Positions 1 through 14,200 of a stretch of DNA of 64,000 nt are shown here, in pieces. A program made the position numbers and the translations under genes. The DNA comes from Luzula sylvatica (taxonomy: Eukaryota; Streptophyta; Magnoliopsida; Poales; Juncaceae): assembly GCA_946800325.1 (NCBI GenBank), contig OX326961.1, positions 6,860,655 to 6,924,654 on the forward strand, written 5' to 3'. The number at the start of each line of letters is the position of its first letter. Within the stretch, counting starts at the first letter, position 1. The notes beneath the pieces are model-generated. The model did not search any database, was not told the DNA's origin, and saw only the letters and a program-made list of their open reading frames with translations.

Positions 1-124
1 TAACTTTTCACCAAATTTCACAAACGCTAAGAAAGTTTGTTTTTCGATTCAAAACAAGATTTTAACGCTTTGAGGAGTTCAAATAATGTGTTTTTAGATC
101 ATTTGTATCGTATCTTTTAGTGCA
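1..124 (+). repeat. Reference monomer of the satellite
   Basis: This copy defines the monomer used here, starting at taacttttcacc. Landmarks in order are: the front motif caaacgctaag (about 22-32); the gtttg / gtttttcgattcaaaac segment (about 36-57); the conserved cgctttgaggagttcaaa block (about 66-83); the variable aatgtg (aacgtg in most copies, about 85-90); and tagatcatttgtatcg (about 95-110). It contains two small dyads, caaac...gtttg and gttttt...aaaac. CpG occurs at up to five sites: aacgct near the front, ttcgat, aacgct in the middle, aacgtg and atcgta. The unit boundary is arbitrary because a tandem array has no natural start. Confidence 0.9.
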
Positions 125-3101
125 TAACTTTTCACCAAATTTCACAAACACTAAGAAAGTTTGTTTTTCGATTCAACACAAGATTTTAACGCTTTGAGGA
201 GTTCAAATAACATGTTTTTAGATCATTTGTATCGAATCTTTTACTACATAACTTTTCACCAAATTTCACAAACACAAAGAAAGTTTGTTTTTCGATTCAA
301 AACAATATTTTAACGCTTTGAGGAGTTCAAATAACGTGTTTTTATACCATTTGTATCGTATCTTTTAGTACATAACTTTTCACCAAATTTCACAAACGCT
401 AAGAAAGTTTGTTTTTCGATTCAAAACAAGATTTTAACGCTTTGAGGAGTTCAAATAACGTGTTTTTAGATCATTTGTATCGTATCTTTCAGTACATAAC
501 TTTTCACCAAATTTCACCAACACTAAGAAAGTTTGTTTTTCGATTCAAAACAAGATTTTAACACTTTGAGGAGTTCAAATAACGTGTTTTAAGATCATTT
601 GTATCGTATCTTTCAGTACATAACTTTTCACCAAATTTCACAAACACTAAGAAAGTTTGTTTTTCGATTCAAAACAAGATTTTAACGCTTTGAGGAGTTC
701 AAACAACGTGTTTTTAGATCATTGGTATCGTATCTTTTACTACATAACTTTTCACCAAATTTCACAAACGCTAAGAAAGTTTGTTTTTCGATTCAAAACA
801 AGATTTTAACGTTTTGAGGAGTTCAAATAACGTGTTTTTAGATCATTTGTATCGTATCTTTTACTACATAACTTTTCACCAAATTTCACAAACGCTAAGA
901 AAGTTTGTTTTTCGATTCAAAACAAGATTTTAACGCTTTGAGGAGTTCAAATAACGTGTTTTTAGATCATTTGTATCGTATCTTTTAGTGCATAACTTTT
1001 CACCAAATTTCACAAACACTAAGAAATTTTGTTTTTCGATTCAACACAAGATTTTAACGCTTTGAGGAGTTCAAATAACATGTTTTTAGATCATTTGTAT
1101 CGTATCTTTTACTACATAACTTTTCACCAAATTTTACAAACACTAAGAAAGTTTGTTTTTCTATTCAAAATAAGATATTAACGCTTTGAGGAGTTCAAAT
1201 AACATGTTTTTAGATCATTTGCATCGTATCTTTTACTACATAAGTTTTCACCAAATTTTACAAACACAAAGAAAGTTTGTTTTTCGATTCAAAACAAGAT
1301 TTTAACGCTTTGAGGAGTTCAAATAACGTGTTTTTAGATCATTTGTATCGAATCTTTTTACTACATAACTTTTCACCAAATTTCACAAGCACTAAGAAAG
1401 TTTGTTTTTCGATTCAAAACAAAATTTTAACGCTTTGAGGAGTTCAAATAACGTGTTTTTATACCATTTGTATCGTATCTTTTAGTACATAACTTTTCAC
1501 CAAATTTCACAAACACTAAGAAAGTTTGTTTTTCGATTCAAAACAAGATTTTAACGCTTTGAGGAGTTCAAATAACGTGTTTTTAGATCATTTGTATCGT
1601 ATCTTTCAGTACATAACTTTTCACCAAATTTCACAAACACTAAGAAAGTTTGTTTTTCGATTCAAAACAAGATTTTAACACTTTGAGGAGTTCAAATAAC
1701 GTGTTTTAAGATCATTTGTATCGTATCTTTCAGTACATAACTTTTCACCAAATTTCACAAACACTAAGAAAGTTTGTTTTTCGACTCAAAACAAGATTTT
1801 AACGCTTTGAGGAGTTCAAATAACGTGTTTTTAGATCATTTGTATCGAATCTTTTACTACATAACTTTTCACCAAATTTCACAAACACAAAGAAAGTTTG
1901 TTTTTCGATTCAAAACAAGATTTTAACGCTTTGAGGAGTTCAAATAACGTGTTTTTAGATCATTTGTATCGTATCTTTTAGTGCATAACTTTTCACCAAA
2001 TTTCACAAACACTAAGAAAGTTTGTTTTTCGATTCAAAACAAGATTTTAACGCTTTGAGGAGTTCAAATAACGTGTTTTTAGATCATTTGTATCGTATCT
2101 TTTACTACATAACTTTTCACCAAATTTCACAAACACTAAGAAAGTTTGTTTTTCGATTCAAAACAAGATTTTAACGCTTTGAGGAGTTCAAATAACGTGT
2201 TTTTAGATCATTGGTATCGTATCTTTTACTACATAACTTTTCACCAAATTTCACAAACGCTAAGAAAGTTTGTTTTTCGATTCAAAACAAGATTTTAACG
2301 CTTTGAGGAGTTCAAATAACGTGTTTTTAGATCATTTGTATCGTATCTTTTAGTGCATAACTTTTCACCAAATTTCACAAACACTAAGAAAGTTTGTTTT
2401 TCGATTCAAAACAAGATTTTAACGCTTTGAGGAGTTCAAATAACGTGTTTTTAGATCATTGGTATCGTATATTTTACTACATAACTTTTCACCAAATTTC
2501 ACAAACGCTAAGAAAGTTTGTTTTTCGATTCAAAACAAGATTTTAACGCTTTGAGGAGTTCAAATAACGTGTTTTTAGATCATTTGTATCGTATCTTTTA
2601 GTGCATAACTTTTCACCAAATTTCACAAACACTAAGAAAGTTTGTTTTTCGATTCAAAAATAGGTTTTAACGCTTTGAGGAGTTCAAATAACGTGTTTTT
2701 AGATCATTTGTATCGAATCTTCTACTACATAACTTTTCACCAAATTTCACAAACACAAAGAAAGTTTGTTTTTCGATTCAAAACAAGATTTTAACGCTTT
2801 GAGGAGTTCAAATAACGTGTTTTTAGATCATTTGTATCGTATCTTTTAGTGCATAACTTTTCACCAAATTTCACAAACACTAAGAAAGTTTGTTTTTCGA
2901 TTCAAAACAAGATTTTAACGCGTTGAGGAGTTCAAATAACGTGTTTTTAGATCATTTGTATCGAATCTTTTACTACATAACTTTTCACCAAATTTCACAA
3001 ACACAAAGAAAGTTTGTTTTTCGATTCAAAACAATATTTTAACGCTTTGAGGAGTTCAAATAACGTGTTTTTATACCATTTGTATCGTATCTTTTAGTAC
3101 A
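1..3101 (+). repeat. 25-mer higher-order repeat unit (3101 bp)
   Basis: The variant string of monomers 1-7 (aatgtg, then cattcaacac with aacatg, then the ttataccattt copy, the ccaacac copy, the caaacaacg copy, the acgtttt copy) restarts at 3102. The aaataatgtg mark moves from 81 to 3182, an offset of 3101, which is 25 x 124 plus one extra T in the monomer around 1350. A full second instance of the 25-monomer order is at 9755-12856, with the same 3101 offset. The restarted copy at 3102 diverges after about seven monomers. Confidence 0.85.
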
Positions 3102-5329
3102 TAACTTTTCACCAAATTTCACAAACGCTAAGAAAGTTTGTTTTTCGATTCAAAACAAGATTTTAACGCTTTGAGGAGTTCAAATAATGTGTTTTTAGAT
3201 CATTTGTATCGTATCTTTTAGTGCATAACTTTTCACCAAATTTCACAAACACTAAGAAAGTTTGTTTTTCGATTCAACACAAGATTTTAACGCTTTGAGG
3301 AGTTCAAATAACATGTTTTTAGATCATTTGTATCGAATCTTTTACTACATAACTTTTCACCAAATTTCACAAACACAAAGAAAGTTTGTTTTTCGATTCA
3401 AAACAATATTTTAACGCTTTGAGGAGTTCAAATAACGTGTTTTTATACCATTTGTATCGTATCTTTTAGTACATAACTTTTCACCAAATTTCACAAACGC
3501 TAAGAAAGTTTGTTTTTCGATTCAAAACAAGATTTTAACGCTTTGAGGAGTTCAAATAACGTGTTTTTAGATCATTTGTATCGTATCTTTCAGTACATAA
3601 CTTTTCACCAAATTTCACCAACACTAAGAAAGTTTGTTTTTCGATTCAAAACAAGATTTTAACACTTTGAGGAGTTCAAATAACGTGTTTTAAGATCATT
3701 TGTATCGTATCTTTCAGTACATAACTTTTCACCAAATTTCACAAACACTAAGAAAGTTTGTTTTTCGATTCAAAACAAGATTTTAACGCTTTGAGGAGTT
3801 CAAACAACGTGTTTTTAGATCATTGGTATCGTATCTTTTACTACATAACTTTTCACCAAATTTCACAAACGCTAAGAAAGTTTGTTTTTCGATTCAAAAC
3901 AAGATTTTAACGTTTTGAGGAGTTCAAATAACGTGTTTTTAGATCATTTGTATCGTATCTTTTAGTGCATAACTTTTCACCAAATTTCACAAACACTAAG
4001 AAAGTTTGTTTTTCGATTCAAAACAAGATTTTAACGCTTTGAGGAGTTCAAATAACGTGTTTTTAGATCATTGGCATCGTATCTTTTACTACATAACTTT
4101 TCACCAAATTTCACAAACGCTAAGAAAGTTTGTTTTTCGATTCAAAACAAGATTTTAACGCTTTGAGGAGTTCAAATATCGTGTTTTTAGATCATTTGTA
4201 TCGTATCTTTTAGTGCATAACTTTTCACCAAATTTCACAAACACTAAGAAAGTTTGTTTTTCGATTCAAAACAAGATTTTAACGCTTTGAGGAGTTCAAA
4301 TAACGTGTTTTTAGATCATTTGTATCGAATCTTTTACTACATAACTTTTCACCAAATTTCACAAACACAAAGAAAGTTTGTTTTTCGATTCAAAACAATA
4401 TTTTAACGCTTTGAGGAGTTCAAATAACGTGTTTTTAGATCATTGGTATCGAATCTTTTACTACATAACTTTTCACCAAATTTCACAAACACAAAGAAAG
4501 TTTGTTTTTCGATTCAAAACAAGATTTTAACGTTTTGAGGAGTTCAAATAACGTGTTTTTAGATCATTTGTATCGAATCTTTTACTACATAACTTTTCAC
4601 CAAATTTCACAAACACAAAGAAAGTTTGTTTTTCGATTCAAAACAAGATTTTAACGCTTTGAGGAGTTCAAATAACGTTCTTTTAGATCATTGGTATCGT
4701 ATCTTTTACTACATAACTTTTCACCAAATTTCACAAACGCTAAGAAAGTTTGTTTTTCGATTCAAAACAAGATTTTAACGCTTTGAGGAGTTCAAATAAC
4801 CTGTTTTTAGATCATTTGTATCGAATCTTTTACTACATAACTTTTCACCAAATTTCACAAACACAAAGAAAGTTTGTTTTTCGATTCAAAACAAGATTTT
4901 AACGCTTTGAGGAGTTCAAATAACGTGTTTTTAGATCATTTGTATCGTATCTTTTAGTGCATAACTTTTCACCAAATTTCACAAACACTAAGAAAGTTTG
5001 TTTTTCGATTCAAAACAAGATTTTAACGCTTTGAGGAGTTCAAATAACGTGTTTTTAGATCATTGGTATCGTATCTTTTACTACATAACTTTTCACCAAA
5101 TTTCACAAACGCTAAGAAAGTTTGTTTTTCGATTCAAAACAAGATTTTAACGCTTTGAGGAGTTCAAATAACGTGTTTTTAGATCATTTGTATCGTATCT
5201 TTTAGTGCATAACTTTTCACCAAATTTCACAAACACTAAGAAAGTTTGTTTTTCGATTCAAAACAAGATTTTAACGCTTTAAGAAGTTCAAATAACGTGT
5301 TTTTAGATCATTTGTATCGTATCTTTTAG

Positions 5330-6810
5330 TGCATAACTTTTCACCAAATTTCACAAACACTAAGAAAGTTTGTTTTTCGATTCAAAACAAGATTTTAACG
5401 CTTTGAGGAGTTCAAATAACGTGTTTTTAGATCATTTGTATCGTATCTTGTACTACATAACTTTTCACCAAATTTTACAAACACTAAGAAAGTTTGTTTT
5501 TCGATTCAAAACAAGATTTTAACGCTTTGAGGAGTTCAAATAACGTGTTTTTAGATCATTGGTATCGTATCTTTTACTACATAACTTTTCACCAAATTTC
5601 ACAAACGCTAAGAAAGTTTGTTTTTCGATTCAAAACAAGATTTTAACGCTTCGAGGAGTTCAAATAACGTGTTTTTAGATCATTTGTATCGTATCTTTTA
5701 GTGCATAACTTTTCACCAAATTTCACAAACACTAAGAAAGTTTGTTTTTCGATTCAAAACAAGATTTTAACGCGTTGAGGAGTTCAAATAACGTGTTTTT
5801 AGATCATTTCTATCGAATCTTTTACTACATAACTTTTCACCAAATTTCACAAACACAAAGAAAGTTTGTTTTTCGATTCAAAACAATATTTTAACGCTTT
5901 GAGGAGTTCAAATAACGTGTTTTTATACCATTTGTATCGTATCTTTTAGTACATAACTTTTCACCAAATTTCACAAACGCTAAGAAAGTTTGTTTTTCGA
6001 TTCAAAACAAGATTTTAACGCTTTGAGGAGTTCAAATAATGTGTTTTTAGATCATTTGTATCGTATCTTTTAGTGCATAACTTTTCACCAAATTTCACAA
6101 ACACTAAGAAAGTTTGTTTTTCGATTCAAAACAAGATTTTAACGCTTTGAGGAGTTCAAATAACGTGTTTTTAGATCATTTGTATCGTATCTTGTACTAC
6201 ATAACTTTTCACCAAATTTTACAAACACTAAGAAAGTTTGTTTTTCGATTCAAAACAAGATTTTAACGCTTTGAGGAGTTCAAATAACGTGTTTTTAGAT
6301 CATTGGTATCGTATCTTTTACTACATAACTTTTCACCAAATTTCACAAACGCTAAGAAAGTTTGTTTTTCGATTCAAAACAAGATTTTAACGCTTCGAGG
6401 AGTTCAAATAACGTGTTTTTAGATCATTTGTATCGTATCTTTTAGTGCATAACTTTTCACCAAATTTCACAAACACTAAGAAAGTTTGTTTTTCGATTCA
6501 AAACAAGATTTTAACGCGTTGAGGAGTTCAAATAACGTGTTTTTAGATCATTTGTATCGAATCTTTTACTACATAACTTTTCACCAAATTTCACAAACAC
6601 AAAGAAAGTTTGTTTTTCGATTCAAAACAATATTTTAACGCTTTGAGGAGTTCAAATAACGTGTTTTTATACCATTTGTATCGTATCTTTTAGTACATAA
6701 CTTTTCACCAAATTTCACAAACGCTAAGAAAGTTTGTTTTTCGATTCAAAACAAGATTTTAACGCTTTGAGGAGTTCAAATAATGTGTTTTTAGATCATT
6801 TGTATCGTAT
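5330..6810 (+). repeat. 6-mer tandem duplication (2 x 744 bp)
   Basis: Six monomers are repeated twice in tandem: the atcttgtactac tail, the ttttacaaac copy with ttggtatc, the cgcttcgagg copy, the acgcgttgagg copy, the ttataccattt copy, and the aatgtg copy. The atcttgtac mark is at 5448 and 6192 and the aaataatgtg mark at 6034 and 6778, both exactly 744 apart. The same doublet recurs at about 8307-9790 with marks 9011 and 9755. Confidence 0.82.
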
Positions 6811-8306
6811 CTTTTAGTGCATAACTTTTCACCAAATTTCACAAACACTAAGAAAGTTTGTTTTTCGATTCAACACAAGATTTTAACGCTTTGAGGAGTT
6901 CAAATAACATGTTTTTAGATCATTTGTATCGAATCTTTTACTACATAACTTTTCACCAAATTTCACAAACACAAAGAAAGTTTGTTTTTCGATTCAAAAC
7001 AATATTTTAACGCTTTGAGGAGTTCAAATAACGTGTTTTTATACCATTTGTATCGTATCTTTTAGTACATAACTTTTCACCAAATTTCACAAACGCTAAG
7101 AAAGTTTGTTTTTCGATTCAAAACAAGATTTTAACGCTTTGAGGAGTTCAAATAACGTGTTTTTAGATCATTTGTATCGTATCTTTCAGTACATAACTTT
7201 TCACCAAATTTCACCAACACTAAGAAAGTTTGTTTTTCGATTCAAAACAAGATTTTAACACTTTGAGGAGTTCAAATAACGTGTTTTAAGATCATTTGTA
7301 TCGTATCTTTCAGTACATAACTTTTCACCAAATTTCACAAACACTAAGAAAGTTTGTTTTTCGATTCAAAACAAGATTTTAACGCTTTGAGGAGTTCAAA
7401 CAACGTGTTTTTAGATCATTGGTATCGTATCTTTTACTACATAACTTTTCACCAAATTTCACAAACGCTAAGAAAGTTTGTTTTTCGATTCAAAACAAGA
7501 TTTTAACGTTTTGAGGAGTTCAAATAACGTGTTTTTAGATCATTTGTATCGTATCTTTTACTACATAACTTTTCACCAAATTTCACAAACGCTAAGAAAG
7601 TTTGTTTTTCGATTCAAAACAAGATTTTAACGCTTTGAGGAGTTCAAATAACGTGTTTTTAGATCATTTGTATCGTATCTTTTAGTGCATAACTTTTCAC
7701 CAAATTTCACAAACACTAAGAAATTTTGTTTTTCGATTCAACACAAGATTTTAACGCTTTGAGGAGTTCAAATAACATGTTTTTAGATCATTTGTATCGT
7801 ATCTTTTACTACATAACTTTTCACCAAATTTTACAAACACTAAGAAAGTTTGTTTTTCTATTCAAAATAAGATATTAACGCTTTGAGGAGTTCAAATAAC
7901 ATGTTTTTAGATCATTTGCATCGTATCTTTTACTACATAAGTTTTCACCAAATTTTACAAACACAAAGAAAGTTTGTTTTTCGATTCAAAACAAGATTTT
8001 AACGCTTTGAGGAGTTCAAATAACGTGTTTTTAGATCATTTGTATCGAATCTTTTTTCTACATAACTTTTCACCAAATTTCACAAGCACTAAGAAAGTTT
8101 GTTTTTCGATTCAAAACAAAATTTTAACGCTTTGAGGAGTTCAAATAACGTGTTTTTATACCATTTGTATCGTATCTTTTAGTACATAACTTTTCACCAA
8201 ATTTCACAAACACTAAGAAAGTTTGTTTTTCGATTCAAAACAAGATTTTAACGCTTTGAGGAGTTCAAATAACGTGTTTTTAGATCATTTGTATCGTATC
8301 TTTCAG
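5330..8306 (+). repeat. 24-mer higher-order repeat, copy 1 (2977 bp)
   Basis: The rare tail atcttgtactac marks this unit, at 5448 and 6192 here and at 8425 and 9169 in the next copy, giving an offset of 2977 (24 x 124 plus one). The unit opens with two tandem copies of a 6-mer (744 bp) and then runs through about twelve monomers matching monomers 2-13 of the left edge. Limits are approximate to within one monomer. Confidence 0.8.
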
Positions 8307-11283
8307 TACATAACTTTTCACCAAATTTCACAAACACTAAGAAAGTTTGTTTTTCGATTCAAAACAAGATTTTAACGCTTTGAGGAGTTCAAATAACGTG
8401 TTTTTAGATCATTTGTATCGTATCTTGTACTACATAACTTTTCACCAAATTTTACAAACACTAAGAAAGTTTGTTTTTCGATTCAAAACAAGATTTTAAC
8501 GCTTTGAGGAGTTCAAATAACGTGTTTTTAGATCATTGGTATCGTATCTTTTACTACATAACTTTTCACCAAATTTCACAAACGCTAAGAAAGTTTGTTT
8601 TTCGATTCAAAACAAGATTTTAACGCTTCGAGGAGTTCAAATAACGTGTTTTTAGATCATTTGTATCGTATCTTTTAGTGCATAACTTTTCACCAAATTT
8701 CACAAACACTAAGAAAGTTTGTTTTTCGATTCAAAACAAGATTTTAACGCGTTGAGGAGTTCAAATAACGTGTTTTTAGATCATTTGTATCGAATCTTTT
8801 ACTACATAACTTTTCACCAAATTTCACAAACACAAAGAAAGTTTGTTTTTCGATTCAAAACAATATTTTAACGCTTTGAGGAGTTCAAATAACGTGTTTT
8901 TATACCATTTGTATCGTATCTTTTAGTACATAACTTTTCACCAAATTTCACAAACGCTAAGAAAGTTTGTTTTTCGATTCAAAACAAGATTTTAACGCTT
9001 TGAGGAGTTCAAATAATGTGTTTTTAGATCATTTGTATCGTATCTTTTAGTGCATAACTTTTCACCAAATTTCACAAACACTAAGAAAGTTTGTTTTTCG
9101 ATTCAAAACAAGATTTTAACGCTTTGAGGAGTTCAAATAACGTGTTTTTAGATCATTTGTATCGTATCTTGTACTACATAACTTTTCACCAAATTTTACA
9201 AACACTAAGAAAGTTTGTTTTTCGATTCAAAACAAGATTTTAACGCTTTGAGGAGTTCAAATAACGTGTTTTTAGATCATTGGTATCGTATCTTTTACTA
9301 CATAACTTTTCACCAAATTTCACAAACGCTAAGAAAGTTTGTTTTTCGATTCAAAACAAGATTTTAACGCTTCGAGGAGTTCAAATAACGTGTTTTTAGA
9401 TCATTTGTATCGTATCTTTTAGTGCATAACTTTTCACCAAATTTCACAAACACTAAGAAAGTTTGTTTTTCGATTCAAAACAAGATTTTAACGCGTTGAG
9501 GAGTTCAAATAACGTGTTTTTAGATCATTTGTATCGAATCTTTTACTACATAACTTTTCACCAAATTTCACAAACACAAAGAAAGTTTGTTTTTCGATTC
9601 AAAACAATATTTTAACGCTTTGAGGAGTTCAAATAACGTGTTTTTATACCATTTGTATCGTATCTTTTAGTACATAACTTTTCACCAAATTTCACAAACG
9701 CTAAGAAAGTTTGTTTTTCGATTCAAAACAAGATTTTAACGCTTTGAGGAGTTCAAATAATGTGTTTTTAGATCATTTGTATCGTATCTTTTAGTGCATA
9801 ACTTTTCACCAAATTTCACAAACACTAAGAAAGTTTGTTTTTCGATTCAACACAAGATTTTAACGCTTTGAGGAGTTCAAATAACATGTTTTTAGATCAT
9901 TTGTATCGAATCTTTTACTACATAACTTTTCACCAAATTTCACAAACACAAAGAAAGTTTGTTTTTCGATTCAAAACAATATTTTAACGCTTTGAGGAGT
10001 TCAAATAACGTGTTTTTATACCATTTGTATCGTATCTTTTAGTACATAACTTTTCACCAAATTTCACAAACGCTAAGAAAGTTTGTTTTTCGATTCAAAA
10101 CAAGATTTTAACGCTTTGAGGAGTTCAAATAACGTGTTTTTAGATCATTTGTATCGTATCTTTCAGTACATAACTTTTCACCAAATTTCACCAACACTAA
10201 GAAAGTTTGTTTTTCGATTCAAAACAAGATTTTAACACTTTGAGGAGTTCAAATAACGTGTTTTAAGATCATTTGTATCGTATCTTTCAGTACATAACTT
10301 TTCACCAAATTTCACAAACACTAAGAAAGTTTGTTTTTCGATTCAAAACAAGATTTTAACGCTTTGAGGAGTTCAAACAACGTGTTTTTAGATCATTGGT
10401 ATCGTATCTTTTACTACATAACTTTTCACCAAATTTCACAAACGCTAAGAAAGTTTGTTTTTCGATTCAAAACAAGATTTTAACGTTTTGAGGAGTTCAA
10501 ATAACGTGTTTTTAGATCATTTGTATCGTATCTTTTACTACATAACTTTTCACCAAATTTCACAAACGCTAAGAAAGTTTGTTTTTCGATTCAAAACAAG
10601 ATTTTAACGCTTTGAGGAGTTCAAATAACGTGTTTTTAGATCATTTGTATCGTATCTTTTAGTGCATAACTTTTCACCAAATTTCACAAACACTAAGAAA
10701 TTTTGTTTTTCGATTCAACACAAGATTTTAACGCTTTGAGGAGTTCAAATAACATGTTTTTAGATCATTTGTATCGTATCTTTTACTACATAACTTTTCA
10801 CCAAATTTTACAAACACTAAGAAAGTTTGTTTTTCTATTCAAAATAAGATATTAACGCTTTGAGGAGTTCAAATAACATGTTTTTAGATCATTTGCATCG
10901 TATCTTTTACTACATAAGTTTTCACCAAATTTTACAAACACAAAGAAAGTTTGTTTTTCGATTCAAAACAAGATTTTAACGCTTTGAGGAGTTCAAATAA
11001 CGTGTTTTTAGATCATTTGTATCGAATCTTTTTTCTACATAACTTTTCACCAAATTTCACAAGCACTAAGAAAGTTTGTTTTTCGATTCAAAACAAAATT
11101 TTAACGCTTTGAGGAGTTCAAATAACGTGTTTTTATACCATTTGTATCGTATCTTTTAGTACATAACTTTTCACCAAATTTCACAAACACTAAGAAAGTT
11201 TGTTTTTCGATTCAAAACAAGATTTTAACGCTTTGAGGAGTTCAAATAACGTGTTTTTAGATCATTTGTATCGTATCTTTCAG
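8307..11283 (+). repeat. 24-mer higher-order repeat, copy 2 (2977 bp)
   Basis: This directly follows the first 24-mer copy and has the same order of variants: two 6-mers marked by atcttgtactac at 8425 and 9169, then the cattcaacac, ttataccattt, ccaacac, caaacaacg, acgtttt and ctattcaaaataag monomers. It departs from copy 1 after the last tttcagtac monomer, where it continues into the 25-mer order instead. Limits are approximate. Confidence 0.8.
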
Positions 11284-14200
11284 TACATAACTTTTCACCA
11301 AATTTCACAAACACTAAGAAAGTTTGTTTTTCGATTCAAAACAAGATTTTAACACTTTGAGGAGTTCAAATAACGTGTTTTAAGATCATTTGTATCGTAT
11401 CTTTCAGTACATAACTTTTCACCAAATTTCACAAACACTAAGAAAGTTTGTTTTTCGACTCAAAACAAGATTTTAACGCTTTGAGGAGTTCAAATAACGT
11501 GTTTTTAGATCATTTGTATCGAATCTTTTACTACATAACTTTTCACCAAATTTCACAAACACAAAGAAAGTTTGTTTTTCGATTCAAAACAAGATTTTAA
11601 CGCTTTGAGGAGTTCAAATAACGTGTTTTTAGATCATTTGTATCGTATCTTTTAGTGCATAACTTTTCACCAAATTTCACAAACACTAAGAAAGTTTGTT
11701 TTTCGATTCAAAACAAGATTTTAACGCTTTGAGGAGTTCAAATAACGTGTTTTTAGATCATTTGTATCGTATCTTTTACTACATAACTTTTCACCAAATT
11801 TCACAAACACTAAGAAAGTTTGTTTTTCGATTCAAAACAAGATTTTAACGCTTTGAGGAGTTCAAATAACGTGTTTTTAGATCATTGGTATCGTATCTTT
11901 TACTACATAACTTTTCACCAAATTTCACAAACGCTAAGAAAGTTTGTTTTTCGATTCAAAACAAGATTTTAACGCTTTGAGGAGTTCAAATAACGTGTTT
12001 TTAGATCATTTGTATCGTATCTTTTAGTGCATAACTTTTCACCAAATTTCACAAACACTAAGAAAGTTTGTTTTTCGATTCAAAACAAGATTTTAACGCT
12101 TTGAGGAGTTCAAATAACGTGTTTTTAGATCATTGGTATCGTATATTTTACTACATAACTTTTCACCAAATTTCACAAACGCTAAGAAAGTTTGTTTTTC
12201 GATTCAAAACAAGATTTTAACGCTTTGAGGAGTTCAAATAACGTGTTTTTAGATCATTTGTATCGTATCTTTTAGTGCATAACTTTTCACCAAATTTCAC
12301 AAACACTAAGAAAGTTTGTTTTTCGATTCAAAAATAGGTTTTAACGCTTTGAGGAGTTCAAATAACGTGTTTTTAGATCATTTGTATCGAATCTTCTACT
12401 ACATAACTTTTCACCAAATTTCACAAACACAAAGAAAGTTTGTTTTTCGATTCAAAACAAGATTTTAACGCTTTGAGGAGTTCAAATAACGTGTTTTTAG
12501 ATCATTTGTATCGTATCTTTTAGTGCATAACTTTTCACCAAATTTCACAAACACTAAGAAAGTTTGTTTTTCGATTCAAAACAAGATTTTAACGCGTTGA
12601 GGAGTTCAAATAACGTGTTTTTAGATCATTTGTATCGAATCTTTTACTACATAACTTTTCACCAAATTTCACAAACACAAAGAAAGTTTGTTTTTCGATT
12701 CAAAACAATATTTTAACGCTTTGAGGAGTTCAAATAACGTGTTTTTATACCATTTGTATCGTATCTTTTAGTACATAACTTTTCACCAAATTTCACAAAC
12801 GCTAAGAAAGTTTGTTTTTCGATTCAAAACAAGATTTTAACGCTTTGAGGAGTTCAAATAATGTGTTTTTAGATCATTTGTATCGTATCTTTTAGTGCAT
12901 AACTTTTCACCAAATTTCACAAACACTAAGAAAGTTTGTTTTTCGATTCAACACAAGATTTTAACGCTTTGAGGAGTTCAAATAACATGTTTTTAGATCA
13001 TTTGTATCGAATCTTTTACTACATAACTTTTCACCAAATTTCACAAACACAAAGAAAGTTTGTTTTTCGATTCAAAACAATATTTTAACGCTTTGAGGAG
13101 TTCAAATAACGTGTTTTTATACCATTTGTATCGTATCTTTTAGTACATAACTTTTCACCAAATTTCACAAACGCTAAGAAAGTTTGTTTTTCGATTCAAA
13201 ACAAGATTTTAACGCTTTGAGGAGTTCAAATAACGTGTTTTTAGATCATTTGTATCGTATCTTTCAGTACATAACTTTTCACCAAATTTCACCAACACTA
13301 AGAAAGTTTGTTTTTCGATTCAAAACAAGATTTTAACACTTTGAGGAGTTCAAATAACGTGTTTTAAGATCATTTGTATCGTATCTTTCAGTACATAACT
13401 TTTCACCAAATTTCACAAACACTAAGAAAGTTTGTTTTTCGATTCAAAACAAGATTTTAACGCTTTGAGGAGTTCAAACAACGTGTTTTTAGATCATTGG
13501 TATCGTATCTTTTACTACATAACTTTTCACCAAATTTCACAAACGCTAAGAAAGTTTGTTTTTCGATTCAAAACAAGATTTTAACGTTTTGAGGAGTTCA
13601 AATAACGTGTTTTTAGATCATTTGTATCGTATCTTTTAGTGCATAACTTTTCACCAAATTTCACAAACACTAAGAAAGTTTGTTTTTCGATTCAAAACAA
13701 GATTTTAACGCTTTGAGGAGTTCAAATAACGTGTTTTTAGATCATTGGCATCGTATCTTTTACTACATAACTTTTCACCAAATTTCACAAACGCTAAGAA
13801 AGTTTGTTTTTCGATTCAAAACAAGATTTTAACGCTTTGAGGAGTTCAAATATCGTGTTTTTAGATCATTTGTATCGTATCTTTTAGTGCATAACTTTTC
13901 ACCAAATTTCACAAACACTAAGAAAGTTTGTTTTTCGATTCAAAACAAGATTTTAACGCTTTGAGGAGTTCAAATAACGTGTTTTTAGATCATTTGTATC
14001 GAATCCTTTACTACATAACTTTTCACCAAATTTCACAAACACAAAGAAAGTTTGTTTTTCGATTCAAAACAATATTTTAACGCTTTGAGGAGTTCAAATA
14101 ACGTGTTTTTAGATCATTGGTATCGAATCTTTTACTACATAACTTTTCACCAAATTTCACAAACACAAAGAAAGTTTGTTTTTCGATTCAAAACAAGATT

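Larger units (their letters stand above)
1..5336 (+). repeat. Long duplication, copy 1 (offset 9674 bp)
   Basis: About 43 consecutive monomers have the same order of variants as 9675-15010. Marks agree at both ends: aaataatgtg at 81 and 9755, and the unusual ctttaagaag at 5281 and 14955, both 9674 apart. By eye I saw only two differences inside: ctttttactac near 1351 versus cttttttctac near 11028, and gaatctttta near 4327 versus gaatccttta near 14001. The left limit is cut by the window. The copies part where the second has cacagacac (about 15027). Confidence 0.85.

Noticed and set aside
1..124. CENP-B box
   Set aside because: The closest stretch, around tttcgattcaaaac, does not match the CENP-B box core.
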